Below, piece by piece: positions 52,406 through 60,644 of a stretch of 64,000 nt of DNA. Under the pieces are notes generated by a model. That model was not told where the DNA came from. It worked only from the letters and a program-made list of their open reading frames with translations, and did no database searches. This DNA comes from Halobacteriales archaeon YIM A00010. Its GTDB lineage: Archaea > Halobacteriota > Halobacteria > Halobacteriales > Haloarculaceae. Position 1 is the stretch's first letter; the number at the start of each line of letters is the position of its first letter. The translations under genes were made by a program, and so were the position numbers. The DNA lies in NCBI GenBank assembly GCA_025041175.1, contig JAKCFJ010000001.1, positions 744,001 through 808,000 of the forward strand, written 5' to 3'.

Positions 52406-53128
52406 ATGAACGTACTCGTCGTCGGCGCTGGCGAGATGGGAGCGTGGTTCGGTGGCTGTCTCAGCACGTCCGTCGCGTACGCGGACCGAGACAGGACGGC
52501 CGCCGAGGAGGCCGCAGCCACGACGGGGGGTCGCGCTGTCGATCTCGACACGGCCGAGCAGTTCGACGCCGTCTGTCTCGCGGTCCCGATCTCTGCCGTC
52601 GAGGACGCCGTCGTCGCCCACGCCGATCGGGCTACGCGCGCGGTGCTCGACGTTGCTGGCGTCATGGAGCCACCCGTCACCGCCATGCGGGCACACGCGC
52701 CCGAGCACGAACGTGTGAGCCTCCACCCGCTGTTCGGGGGCGAATACGCTCCTGGTCGGATCGCTGTGGTTCCCGACGCGACCGGTCCAATCACGGACGA
52801 AATCCGTTCGGAGCTGCGCGCCCGTGGAAACGACCTGTTCGAGACCACCGCAGACGAACACGACCGTTCGATGGCGACCGTCCAGGCCCGAACCCACGCC
52901 GCCGTCCTCGCGTTCGGACTCGCGCGCGAACCCGTCCGGGAGGAGTTTCACACGCCGGTCTCGAAACAGCTCTCGACGCTCACAGACCGGGTCACGAGCG
53001 GCAATCCACACGTTTACGCGGAGATACAGTCGGCGTTCGGTGGCGCAGACGAGATCGCAGCCGCCGCGACACGCATCGCCCAAGCGGACGACGAAACGTT
53101 CGAAACGCTCTACCGCGACGCGCGATGA
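52406..53128 (+). CDS. tyrA: Prephenate dehydrogenase
   Basis: This 240-residue enzyme starts with the NAD-binding MNVLVVGAGEMGAWFGG and has VCLAVPISAVEDAVVAHADR and SLHPLFGGEYAPGRI, with the conserved His region of TyrA. It converts prephenate to 4-hydroxyphenylpyruvate in tyrosine synthesis. It is shorter than bacterial TyrA, as in other haloarchaea. It is followed 19 bases later by an Rsm22-like gene. Chorismate mutase and shikimate kinase of the same pathway lie at 15-16 kb. Confidence 0.85.
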   Translation: MNVLVVGAGEMGAWFGGCLSTSVAYADRDRTAAEEAAATTGGRAVDLDTAEQFDAVCLAVPISAVEDAVVAHADRATRAVLDVAGVMEPPVTAMRAHAPEHERVSLHPLFGGEYAPGRIAVVPDATGPITDEIRSELRARGNDLFETTADEHDRSMATVQARTHAAVLAFGLAREPVREEFHTPVSKQLSTLTDRVTSGNPHVYAEIQSAFGGADEIAAAATRIAQADDETFETLYRDAR

Positions 53129-53147
53129 ACACGCAGTATCCGATGAG

Positions 53148-54548
53148 ATGAACGACGACCAACGAACACAGGTGCGCGACACCGCTCGCTACCTCCGCAA
53201 CGTCCGCCCGATCGACCCCGAAGAGCTGTGTGAGTACGTCGAGGGACAGCCCCATCCCGCGGCTGTCAGGCAGGTGCTCCGCGAACAGGCGTTCGATCTC
53301 GAACTCATCGAACGCGACGACGCCTTCGTTCCCGTTCCCGACGAACCCCTCGACGTTCCGTTCGACGGCGTCCACATCCCCGCCGAACACACCGAACGGC
53401 TCGAACGCCTGCTGTGTGAGCGGTTCGGCGTCGACTGGGCGACCGGCGAGTCGGGCGAACGCCTCCGGGAGACGATCGTGCAGATCAAAGAGGATTACCT
53501 CAACCAGCGACCGGTCGAATATGACCGCGACACCGCGCTCGCGTACGCTGTGTACCATCTGTACGATAACTACGCAGTCACACAGCACGCGCTCGCGGAG
53601 GTGGTTCGCGGGGATCTGTTGGGCCACCGGCTTCGGGTGTTGGACGTTGGGGCCGGCGTCGGGGGGCCGGCGCTCGGGCTGCTCGATCTCCTGGAGCCGG
53701 CTCTGATCGAGTACCACGCTGTGGAGCCGAGCGCGGCCACGGCGGTGTTCGACGCGCTCGTGGAGCCGGCTCCCAACCAGTCGGTGGTGGTCCACCGCAG
53801 CCGGGCCGAATCGTTCGAGCCGACCGGCGAGTACGATCTGGTGCTGTTCGCCAACGTTCTGAGCGAGTTGGACGATCCAGTATCGACGGTCGATCGGTGT
53901 CTCGGTTCGCTCGCGGATGAGGGGACCTGTTTGTTGCTCGCGCCGGCCGACCGGAACACAGCGACGGGGCTGCGGGCTGTCGAGCGAACGCTGGCCGAGC
54001 GAGGGTACACGGTGTACGCGCCGACGGTCCGTCTGTGGCCGGATCTGAGCCCAGGACCGGAGGCAGAAGGGTGGTCGTTCGACGTGAAACCCGACGTTTC
54101 CGTTCCAGCCGTTCAGCGACGGCTTGCGGATTCGGTGGCGGACTCCGACGACGCCGACCCGTCGGCGTTCGTCAACGCCGACGTGCAGTACGCCTATTCT
54201 GTGCTCCGGCGCGACGACCGTCGGACGGTCGCAGTCACTCCCGATCGCTCGCAGCTCACACCGATGGCCGACATCGAGGACCACGTTTCGGACCGGATCG
54301 ATCTGCTTGCCGTCAAGCTGAGCCACGATCTCGGGGGTGATAACCCGCTGTTTCTGGTCGGCGACGGCAGCCAGCGGATCGACCACTACGCGGTGCTCGT
54401 GAACGAGACCGGACTCAACGATGCGCTCGGCCGCACACCCTACGGCGCGGTGCTCGCGTTCGAGAACACGCTCGTGCTCTGGAACGACGACGAGGAGGCG
54501 TACAATCTAGTCGTCGATGGGGAGACGGTCGTGGATCGGGTGGGATAG
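53148..54548 (+). CDS. Methyltransferase of Rsm22-like type
   Basis: This 466-residue protein contains a class I SAM fold: LRVLDVGAGVGGPALGLLD near residue 165 and DLVLFANVLSELDDPVSTVD near 232. An N-terminal ~150-residue helical domain (starting MNDDQRTQVRDTARYLRNVR) precedes it. The pattern DVGAGVGGPALGL with SELDD resembles Rsm22/mtYmr proteins, which act on ribosomal RNA or small subunit assembly; the typical zinc/Fe-S Cys cluster is not visible, so the activity is open. ATG 53148 is chosen because the longer reading overlaps tyrA. Confidence 0.65.
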   Translation: MNDDQRTQVRDTARYLRNVRPIDPEELCEYVEGQPHPAAVRQVLREQAFDLELIERDDAFVPVPDEPLDVPFDGVHIPAEHTERLERLLCERFGVDWATGESGERLRETIVQIKEDYLNQRPVEYDRDTALAYAVYHLYDNYAVTQHALAEVVRGDLLGHRLRVLDVGAGVGGPALGLLDLLEPALIEYHAVEPSAATAVFDALVEPAPNQSVVVHRSRAESFEPTGEYDLVLFANVLSELDDPVSTVDRCLGSLADEGTCLLLAPADRNTATGLRAVERTLAERGYTVYAPTVRLWPDLSPGPEAEGWSFDVKPDVSVPAVQRRLADSVADSDDADPSAFVNADVQYAYSVLRRDDRRTVAVTPDRSQLTPMADIEDHVSDRIDLLAVKLSHDLGGDNPLFLVGDGSQRIDHYAVLVNETGLNDALGRTPYGAVLAFENTLVLWNDDEEAYNLVVDGETVVDRVG

Positions 54549-54557
54549 CAGCGATAC

Positions 54558-54662
54558 ACTGTCGGTCATACGTACGTACTACCGGCGGTGGACCGTTCGG
54601 GATCCTGGAGCGTGCTGCTGGCTGAACTGGCGCCGAGTATTCACAGACCGATAACCGACAGT
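54558..54662. repeat. Inverted-repeat element ACTGTCGGTCAT, 105 bp
   Basis: The same length as, and related interior to, the element nested at 20387-20491 (TTCGGGATC, TCACAGACCGATA). The ends are ACTGTCGGTCAT and ATAACCGACAGT. It begins ten bases after the stop of the methyltransferase gene and ends 45 bases before surE. Confidence 0.85.
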
Positions 54663-54706
54663 ATAACGGTGTGCTTTTTCGCTTCCACACTCGAGTTGAC
54701 CATAAA

Positions 54707-55495
54707 ATGAACATCCTGCTCACGAACGACGACGGCATCGACGGAACAGGACTGCGCGCGCTGTACACCGCGCTGTCGGCGGTGGGCGACGTGACGGCGA
54801 TCGCGCCCGCGACCGACCAGAGCGCGGTCGGTCGTGCGATGTCGCGGCGGGTTGCGGTCGAGACCCACGAACTCGGCTACGCGGTCGATGGCACACCCGC
54901 CGACTGTGTCGTCGTTGGGATGCAGGCGCTCGACACCGAGTTCGATCTCGTCGTCTCGGGGTGTAATCGGGGAGCGAATCTCGGAGCGTACGTGCTCGGC
55001 CGCTCGGGAACGGTGAGCGCTGCCGTCGAGACCACGTTTTTCGACGTTCCCGCGATCGCCGTTTCCATGTACATCCCGGGCGGCGACATCGACTTTCGGT
55101 CGTTCGAACCCTCGATCGAGGAGTACGACGAACCCGCGCGTGCGGCGCGCTATCTCGCGGACACCACCCTCGAATCGGGTGTCTTCGAACACGCCGACTA
55201 CCTGAACGTCAATGCCCCCATGACTGAGGACGGACCGTGTGAGATGGAGATCACCAAGCCGTCGCGGACCTACGAGATCGACGCGATCAAAGACGAAGAC
55301 CACGTCGTTCTCCGGGATCGGATCTTCGATCGACTCGCTGATGGAACCCTCACCGATCCGGACGGTACCGACCGACGAGCCGTCACCGACGGTCGCGTGA
55401 GCGTCTCGCCGCTCACCGCACCGCACACCATGAACAACCACGAAACGCTCTCGGAACTCGCCACGGCCTACTCGGGCGACGCGATACCGGAGTGA
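54707..55495 (+). CDS. surE: 5'/3'-nucleotidase SurE
   Basis: The 262-residue phosphatase begins MNILLTNDDGIDGTGLRALY with the metal-binding Asp pair. Further family blocks are IAPATDQSAVGRAMSRRVAV, GTPADCVVVGMQALD and DLVVSGCNRGANLGAYVLGR. It releases phosphate from nucleoside monophosphates and short polyphosphates. The insertion element lies between its promoter region and the methyltransferase gene. Confidence 0.92.
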   Translation: MNILLTNDDGIDGTGLRALYTALSAVGDVTAIAPATDQSAVGRAMSRRVAVETHELGYAVDGTPADCVVVGMQALDTEFDLVVSGCNRGANLGAYVLGRSGTVSAAVETTFFDVPAIAVSMYIPGGDIDFRSFEPSIEEYDEPARAARYLADTTLESGVFEHADYLNVNAPMTEDGPCEMEITKPSRTYEIDAIKDEDHVVLRDRIFDRLADGTLTDPDGTDRRAVTDGRVSVSPLTAPHTMNNHETLSELATAYSGDAIPE

Positions 55496-55545
55496 ATCGC
55501 ACACCAAGAGCCGTCGGAATACGGCGGAAGACAGAAGCGGGACCG

Positions 55546-55767
55546 TCAGATCATATCGAACAGGTCGCACACGTCATCCGGGTGTGCGACGATGAACTCG
55601 CTGTCCCCGTGCATCCGGTTGGACGAGGGGAGGTAGACGAGGTGTTCCTCGCCCCGACAGTGGGTGTCGGTTACCTCCCAGCTGTCGAGTTTGTAGCCCA
55701 GATCCCGTTCAGGATCGGGATCGGGTGGCTGTTTGAGCCATTCGGATGTGTCGTTGTCGCTCGTCAT
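55546..55767 (-). CDS. Conserved haloarchaeal small protein
   Basis: This 73-residue acidic protein reads MTSDNDTSEWLKQPPDPDPE, DLGYKLDSWEVTDTHCRGEE, HLVYLPSSNRMHGDSEFIVA and HPDDVCDLFDMI. The pattern of Cys and His residues could bind metal. I regard it as coding from composition and compact domain pattern. It is convergent with surE, with no clear partner. The function is unknown. Confidence 0.65.
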   Translation of the reverse strand: MTSDNDTSEWLKQPPDPDPERDLGYKLDSWEVTDTHCRGEEHLVYLPSSNRMHGDSEFIVAHPDDVCDLFDMI

Positions 55768-55859
55768 GGTTGCCCGTGGGGTCTCGACGGCTGATTTGGG
55801 CCGGACGGTCGAACATCGTGTCGGATCACAGTTGTCGTGGCGAACATGGAGTACACCTC

Positions 55860-58004
55860 TTACTGACTGCCGAAGCTGATGCTGGCGTCACCATCAACAT
55901 CGAATTCGGTGATCTGTCCGGAGAACTGGAAGCTGTCGCGCTTACCGGCGACGGTGCCCCGAGCTGTCGATCCGGAGACCGTATCGTTGCTTTCCGCGAG
56001 GTCTCCCTTTTCGATCGAGCCGTTCACCGACAGGGCGTACTTCGTGGTACCGTTCGACTCACTCCCATCGATGATGAGCGTGTGTTGCTTGTTGTTTTCA
56101 CCGAGCGTTTTCGGATCGACCTCCGATCCGTCGACCCGGACGGTAAGATCGCCGTCCGTGGTGAACGACGTCACCGAACCGGTGAACAGGAACTTATCGA
56201 GAGAGCCATCGACGGAGCCAGAAGCCCAGTTCTCTCCGACAAAGGTGTCTACGGTGCATTGGAACGAGCTGAGATCCTCGTTGGGTTCGATGTCGCCATC
56301 GACGGCGAGCGTGTAGTCGGCTTTCGAATCACCCCCTTCGATTTCGAGCGTGTGTGTTTGGCTCTCGCCGTTCGACTTGTTCTTGTCGTCCTTCGATTTG
56401 TTGCCGCTCGACTTGTTGTTACTCGACTTGCTCTTGTCGTCCTTCGATTTGTTGCCGCTCGACTTGCTGCTCGACTTGTCGTTATCGTCCTTCGACTTGC
56501 CGTCGTTCGATTTGTTTTCAGTTTGAGCGTCAGTCGACTTCTTGGCGGCACTCTTGGAAGATTTCGAAGACGATCCCGAGTTACCGACATCGAGCGACAG
56601 GGGCGATCCGGAGCTGCTGACGTTGGTGGACTTGCCGGACGAAGATTTCAGTTGGACGGCTTTTCCGTTCACCTTGATCGTGGTGTTCTTGACGAGGGTG
56701 CTCCCGGAGTTCGAGAACACGACGCCTTGGCGGCCGGAACCGCCCTGTTCGATGTAGCAGTCCTGAATCTTCGAGCCGTTGGCCTCCTCCGCGAGGACGG
56801 ACGGACCGTTCGACGCAGAGCCAGTGATTTCGACGCGGTTCATCCGGAGCCACCGGGGATCCGGACTCGGGTCGTGACGCCCCTGGGAAGTCCGCTTCTC
56901 GCGGTAGACAGCGGGGGCGCCGTCGTTGCTGTAGTCAATTCGGGTGTTTTTCACGTTCAGCGTGCGGCCACCGGTCCAGACGGCCACCGCAGAACCCGTC
57001 GTGGGGTTCTCTTTGACGGTGATCTCGGTGTTTCGGATCTCCCCGCCGGCCTTATCGAACTCTCCGTCGGTAGAAGCGTTGCCCTGTTCGAACAGCACAC
57101 CGCGCATCGTGAACGAATCGTCTTCGAGCGTGTGTGGACCGGAGTATTTGTCCGGATCGACCTCGATGGTCGCACCCTCGACGTAGCTCCCATCGCCCGA
57201 GATCCGGACGCCGGCCACGTTGTTGTTCCGGTAGGTTCCACCGATGATCTGCACCGCGCTGAGCGTCCGACTCCCGTAGATGCCGTTGTTCCCGAACTCT
57301 TCGAGGTGGCAGTCGACGATCTTGACCGTCCCCTTACCACCGTAGACGGAGATTCCGGCGCGCCCATCGCCGCTTTTGTAGTGGGACCACGCCGATCCTT
57401 TCTTCGCCACGAAGTTTTTGAGGACACCGGTCGAGTTAGAATCGTTGACTCGGAGCTGCCAACACCGGGTTACCTCGTCCGAATCGACGATCGCGCGCCC
57501 GATGTGTTCGATGTTCTCGGCGTGGAACCCGTGTTCGGAGTCGATCCGAATTCCTGTGGCCGCTTGGTCCGCCCGGAGATCCACGTCGAAGTTCTCGAAC
57601 ACCGCCTGGTCGCATTTCGTGTTGATGAAAAACTCGTTGTAGCCGGAGGGGAACGTGAATCGTACGTCGTTGGCTTTCCCCCGAATACCGATCCGGTCGA
57701 CGTTCGTCGAGATCGAACCCTCCCAGCGATACGTCCCCGACGGAAACTCGACGAGGGTCTGCCCGTCGAGCGCCGATTCGACCGCACTGGTAACGTCTTT
57801 CTTCCCGTTGGGATCACAACCGAGATCGTCGACTGCGTCGACAACGCTGTCGAACGTGGTCCCGTGGCGAGTCTTGCCGCTCGCACGCCCGATCTGCGTC
57901 GCTCCAAAGACGGAGCCACCGACGACGGCTCCAGTAAGCTTGATGTAACTACGTCGTTCCAAGGTCGACTTCTCGTCTCGTCCGCTCTCTGAATCGGATC
58001 TCAT
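55860..58004 (-). CDS. Exported beta-helix protein with Lys/Ser/Asp linker and two repeat domains
   Basis: The 714-residue protein has a Tat signal (ERRSYIKLTGAVVGGSVFG) and a right-handed beta-helix over residues ~60-480, with coils such as KIVDCHLEEFGNNGIYGSRT and VQIIGGTYRNNNVAGVRI. A low-complexity linker (about residues 490-550) contains a 17-residue unit KSKDDKSKSSNNKSSGN repeated nearly three times. Two copies of a beta-domain close the protein: HTLEIEGGDSKADYTLAVDG and HTLIIDGSESNGTTKYALSV. The same domain occurs in the protein at 44963-45907. ATG 58004 is chosen. It probably sits on or near the S-layer, with a polysaccharide-related or adhesive role. Confidence 0.8.
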   Translation of the reverse strand: MRSDSESGRDEKSTLERRSYIKLTGAVVGGSVFGATQIGRASGKTRHGTTFDSVVDAVDDLGCDPNGKKDVTSAVESALDGQTLVEFPSGTYRWEGSISTNVDRIGIRGKANDVRFTFPSGYNEFFINTKCDQAVFENFDVDLRADQAATGIRIDSEHGFHAENIEHIGRAIVDSDEVTRCWQLRVNDSNSTGVLKNFVAKKGSAWSHYKSGDGRAGISVYGGKGTVKIVDCHLEEFGNNGIYGSRTLSAVQIIGGTYRNNNVAGVRISGDGSYVEGATIEVDPDKYSGPHTLEDDSFTMRGVLFEQGNASTDGEFDKAGGEIRNTEITVKENPTTGSAVAVWTGGRTLNVKNTRIDYSNDGAPAVYREKRTSQGRHDPSPDPRWLRMNRVEITGSASNGPSVLAEEANGSKIQDCYIEQGGSGRQGVVFSNSGSTLVKNTTIKVNGKAVQLKSSSGKSTNVSSSGSPLSLDVGNSGSSSKSSKSAAKKSTDAQTENKSNDGKSKDDNDKSSSKSSGNKSKDDKSKSSNNKSSGNKSKDDKNKSNGESQTHTLEIEGGDSKADYTLAVDGDIEPNEDLSSFQCTVDTFVGENWASGSVDGSLDKFLFTGSVTSFTTDGDLTVRVDGSEVDPKTLGENNKQHTLIIDGSESNGTTKYALSVNGSIEKGDLAESNDTVSGSTARGTVAGKRDSFQFSGQITEFDVDGDASISFGSQ

Positions 58005-58407
58005 CGGAGGGTAAAACAGGATTACCGAAAAGTACCTTTTGACTACGTACATGACGTTTCAACTCGAACGTGTGACTATTACCGAAGGTTGGCAACAGTT
58101 ACGTGCCGACAGCGTATAATGTTGGAAATGAAATACTACCTTGACGTAGGAGCAACTTACGCGTCGTAAGACGAGCCTACCGATCGAAATCACGGGAATC
58201 AGAACATCCGGTGTTCTGTGGTAGTGATGGTCTATCAAATCCGGAGCGCACACGTCTGTTCGACCGTCCGAACGGCAGAATATGACTGAATGTCGAGAGG
58301 TTAGGCAAGGGTGAACGGGCGACAGCCGCGTAGAATGATCGGCTTACCGGGCGGGTGGGGGAGGCAAGGGACGCATAACAATGCGTTCCATGGAGAGATT
58401 CCACCTG
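58005..58407. promoter_or_regulatory. Divergent intergenic region with a CTTAC-N5-GTAAG palindrome
   Basis: The 403-base space separates the beta-helix gene (minus) and a dehydrogenase gene (plus). At 58156-58170 lies the palindrome CTTACGCGTCGTAAG. Its arms and 5-bp spacing match CTTACTGTGAGTAAG upstream of tfb at 24878-24892. Otherwise no gene is seen; the GC-rich part 58180-58380 has no coding character. Confidence 0.5.
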
Positions 58408-59271
58408 ATGGTCCTCAGAACAGCAGTCGTTGGAGCAGGCATCGTCTCCGGAGAGCATCTATCGGCACTTCGTGAGTGTCCGAACACCACGCCGGTCGCC
58501 GTTTGTGACATCGACGAGGAGCGGGCGAGAGGAATGGCCCGCAAGCACAAGACGGCGGCGTACACCGACATTGAGGAGCTGCTATCCGCCGAGCAGTTGC
58601 ACTGGCTTCACATCTGCACACCGGTACAAACCCACGTCACGCTCGCACAGACGGCGCTCAAAGCCGGCGTTCCCGTTCTGATCGAGAAGCCGATCACGAT
58701 GACCAGCGACGAGCTGCGGGAGTTGATCGAGACCGCGGAACAACACGACGTTTCGCTGTCGCCGGTGCACAACCACATGTTCGATCCGGCGATGCGACGG
58801 GCGCAGACGCTGCTCGATCGCGGGGCGATCGGTGAGCTTCGTGGCGTGGACGTGACGTACACCGGCGCTTCCTTCGCGAACGATCCAAACCGCGGATCGT
58901 GGACGTTCGAGTTGCCCGGCGGTGAGTTCGAGGAGGGGATCCCGCATCCCCTGTATCTCGCGCTCGCGGTGGGTGGGTATCCGAACGATACCGCCGAGAT
59001 CGACGTGCAGACCGCGCTGACGACGTCGTACGAGGAATCGTTCACCTACGACATGACACAGCTACAGTACCGATCCGAAAACGGAACCCTATGCTCGATC
59101 CGCGTGAGCGCGGGGGAGATTCCTGTTCACCGTCTCGATGTCCACGGCTCGGAGGGATCGTTGGTGATCGATCTCGTCTCTCAGACCGTCGTTCCGCTGG
59201 GTGTGGATTACACGGCGTCGTCGGTGAATCGCGCCCGAAACAACCTCGATACGCTGACGGCAGACGCGTGA
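58408..59271 (+). CDS. Gfo/Idh/MocA-family oxidoreductase, C-terminally short
   Basis: The 287 residues start MVLRTAVVGAGIVSGEHLSA with a Rossmann motif and have LIEKPITMTSDELRELIETA. The C-terminal domain is present up to VNRARNNLDTLTADA and then stops. Relatives in haloarchaeal polysaccharide clusters continue after a NLD helix for some 60-90 more residues, so this copy is probably truncated; the end lies 44 bases before a type A repeat element. If active, it would process a sugar nucleotide or polyol for envelope polysaccharide. Start choices at 58381 or 58408; the latter gives a clean Rossmann start. Confidence 0.72.
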   Translation: MVLRTAVVGAGIVSGEHLSALRECPNTTPVAVCDIDEERARGMARKHKTAAYTDIEELLSAEQLHWLHICTPVQTHVTLAQTALKAGVPVLIEKPITMTSDELRELIETAEQHDVSLSPVHNHMFDPAMRRAQTLLDRGAIGELRGVDVTYTGASFANDPNRGSWTFELPGGEFEEGIPHPLYLALAVGGYPNDTAEIDVQTALTTSYEESFTYDMTQLQYRSENGTLCSIRVSAGEIPVHRLDVHGSEGSLVIDLVSQTVVPLGVDYTASSVNRARNNLDTLTADA

Positions 59272-59314
59272 TCACGAGCAGGCAGTCCGATCGAACGATC
59301 CATGTGATCGTTAC

Positions 59315-59401
59315 ACTGTCGGGCCGGCGGACGGCGTGCGACGGTCTCTGCTGTCTGGCGGGTCACCAGCAGTCGAGACGCGACCACTCCCGTCCGACAG
59401 T
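59315..59401. repeat. Type A inverted-repeat element, 87 bp
   Basis: The left end ACTGTCGGGC and right end GTCCGACAGT enclose CTGTCTGGCGGGTCACCAGC, the core of type A. The TGA of the minus-strand gene to its right starts two bases beyond the element. It lies 44 bases after the short dehydrogenase gene. Confidence 0.8.
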
Positions 59402-59402
59402 A

Positions 59403-60644
59403 TCAGTCGCCGTCGGCGACCCGCGCGATCGTCCCGGGTGAGACGGTGATGAGCCGACCGTGGTCAGTTGCGGTGTTGAACGGGTTGACGACCAGCCCGC
59501 GTTTCGCGTCCGCGCCGAGAAAGACGTACGCGTTCGAGATCGGGAACCACCCGCCGGGATCGACGTACTCGATCGGTCGCGTGCGCGTCCGAAACCCGGC
59601 CAGCTCGTACCACTCAGTGAAATCCGAGACCGCCGATGCGGCGATGACCGTGGCTCTATCGTCCGCTCGCGCGTTCTCCGTCGTGGAGTCCACACTCCGG
59701 TCGGGCGCAGTGCTGTCGCCGCCGGCTTCGACGGCGGTCGAGAACACAACCCATTGGGTGCCATCGATCGTCAGCGTTGCACCGAAATACACCGAGTTCG
59801 GAACCGACGCGACAGACGTGGGGCGTGGACTGCTGTCGCGGCGCTCTCGCTCTGCTGTGGAGGAGACGTGGCCCCTGGGGTTGGACTGCGATCGGGATCC
59901 CACGCCGAGCGTCGGCCGTGTCGTTTCGTTTTCGATGTCGGCCCTGTCGAGCCGGAAGATCCGATTGCGGGTCGTGTACACACAATCCATTCCCCAGAGG
60001 ATCGACGACGGCGTGAAGACGAGATCCACGGCGCGCCACCGTTGATCGCCACCGCCGACGGTTTCGAGCGTTCCGTTCCGAAGCCGTCCAATGTGACATT
60101 CCGCGTCTCGATCACCAGTCGTTACCCACAGCTCCCCGGTGTACGGATCGGTGCAGATCGCGTGGACGTGGCGAACCTCCGGCAGTTCGAGCACCGTGGT
60201 CCACGACCGTCCTTCATCGACCGAGCGGAGGATTCGCGGCGTTGTATCGTCGTCGAGCGGATACTCACCGAGGTAGATCGTTCCCTCCCGGACACACACC
60301 GCGGTGGGAAGAACGCCGGCAAGCCCAGAGGAAGCGGGCAGTTGGTGGGTGCGTTGCCACTGCCGGCCGCCGTCGTGGGAGACCAACAGCTGTCTCCAAA
60401 CGGTCGCCACCAGCACGTCATCGGTGATCGGCCAGACGTTCGTCGTCTGGTAGGCCCCCACTACCCACTCGATCGCCGACCGCCACGGAGGCGATGTCGA
60501 CAGCGTGTACCGGAGGCCAGCAACGCCGGAGAGCGGGTTCGGGAGGGTGCCGAGCGGCTCGAACGCACGGTCACCCCCGGAAGCAACGATCGTGCGTCCT
60601 CGAGACGCGTACACCCGTCCACCAGTTACGGCCTGGAGCTTCAT
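59403..60644 (-). CDS. BNR/sortilin-type beta-propeller protein
   Basis: This 413-residue protein has Asp-box-like propeller repeats: LLVSHDGGRQWQRTHQLPAS, ILRSVDEGRSWTTVLELPEV and IYLGEYPLDDDTTP. No export signal is obvious at its N-terminus (MKLQAVTGGRVYASRGRTIV). Such proteins are seen in haloarchaeal envelope polysaccharide gene sets and in glycosidases. A catalytic role cannot be assigned. It overlaps the stop of the multi-span membrane protein gene upstream (ATGA), which argues for co-translation. Confidence 0.75.
   Translation of the reverse strand: MKLQAVTGGRVYASRGRTIVASGGDRAFEPLGTLPNPLSGVAGLRYTLSTSPPWRSAIEWVVGAYQTTNVWPITDDVLVATVWRQLLVSHDGGRQWQRTHQLPASSGLAGVLPTAVCVREGTIYLGEYPLDDDTTPRILRSVDEGRSWTTVLELPEVRHVHAICTDPYTGELWVTTGDRDAECHIGRLRNGTLETVGGGDQRWRAVDLVFTPSSILWGMDCVYTTRNRIFRLDRADIENETTRPTLGVGSRSQSNPRGHVSSTAERERRDSSPRPTSVASVPNSVYFGATLTIDGTQWVVFSTAVEAGGDSTAPDRSVDSTTENARADDRATVIAASAVSDFTEWYELAGFRTRTRPIEYVDPGGWFPISNAYVFLGADAKRGLVVNPFNTATDHGRLITVSPGTIARVADGD

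Noticed and set aside
56380-56540. Direct repeats considered as a CRISPR array
   Set aside because: The repeats lie inside a coding frame, the period is a multiple of three and no unique spacers separate them.
55746-57992. A 748-codon open frame antisense to the beta-helix protein
   Set aside because: It is a shadow of a GC-rich gene on the other strand. Its translation is Arg/Val-rich and not acidic, while the opposite strand has a Tat signal, beta-helix coils and recognised domains.
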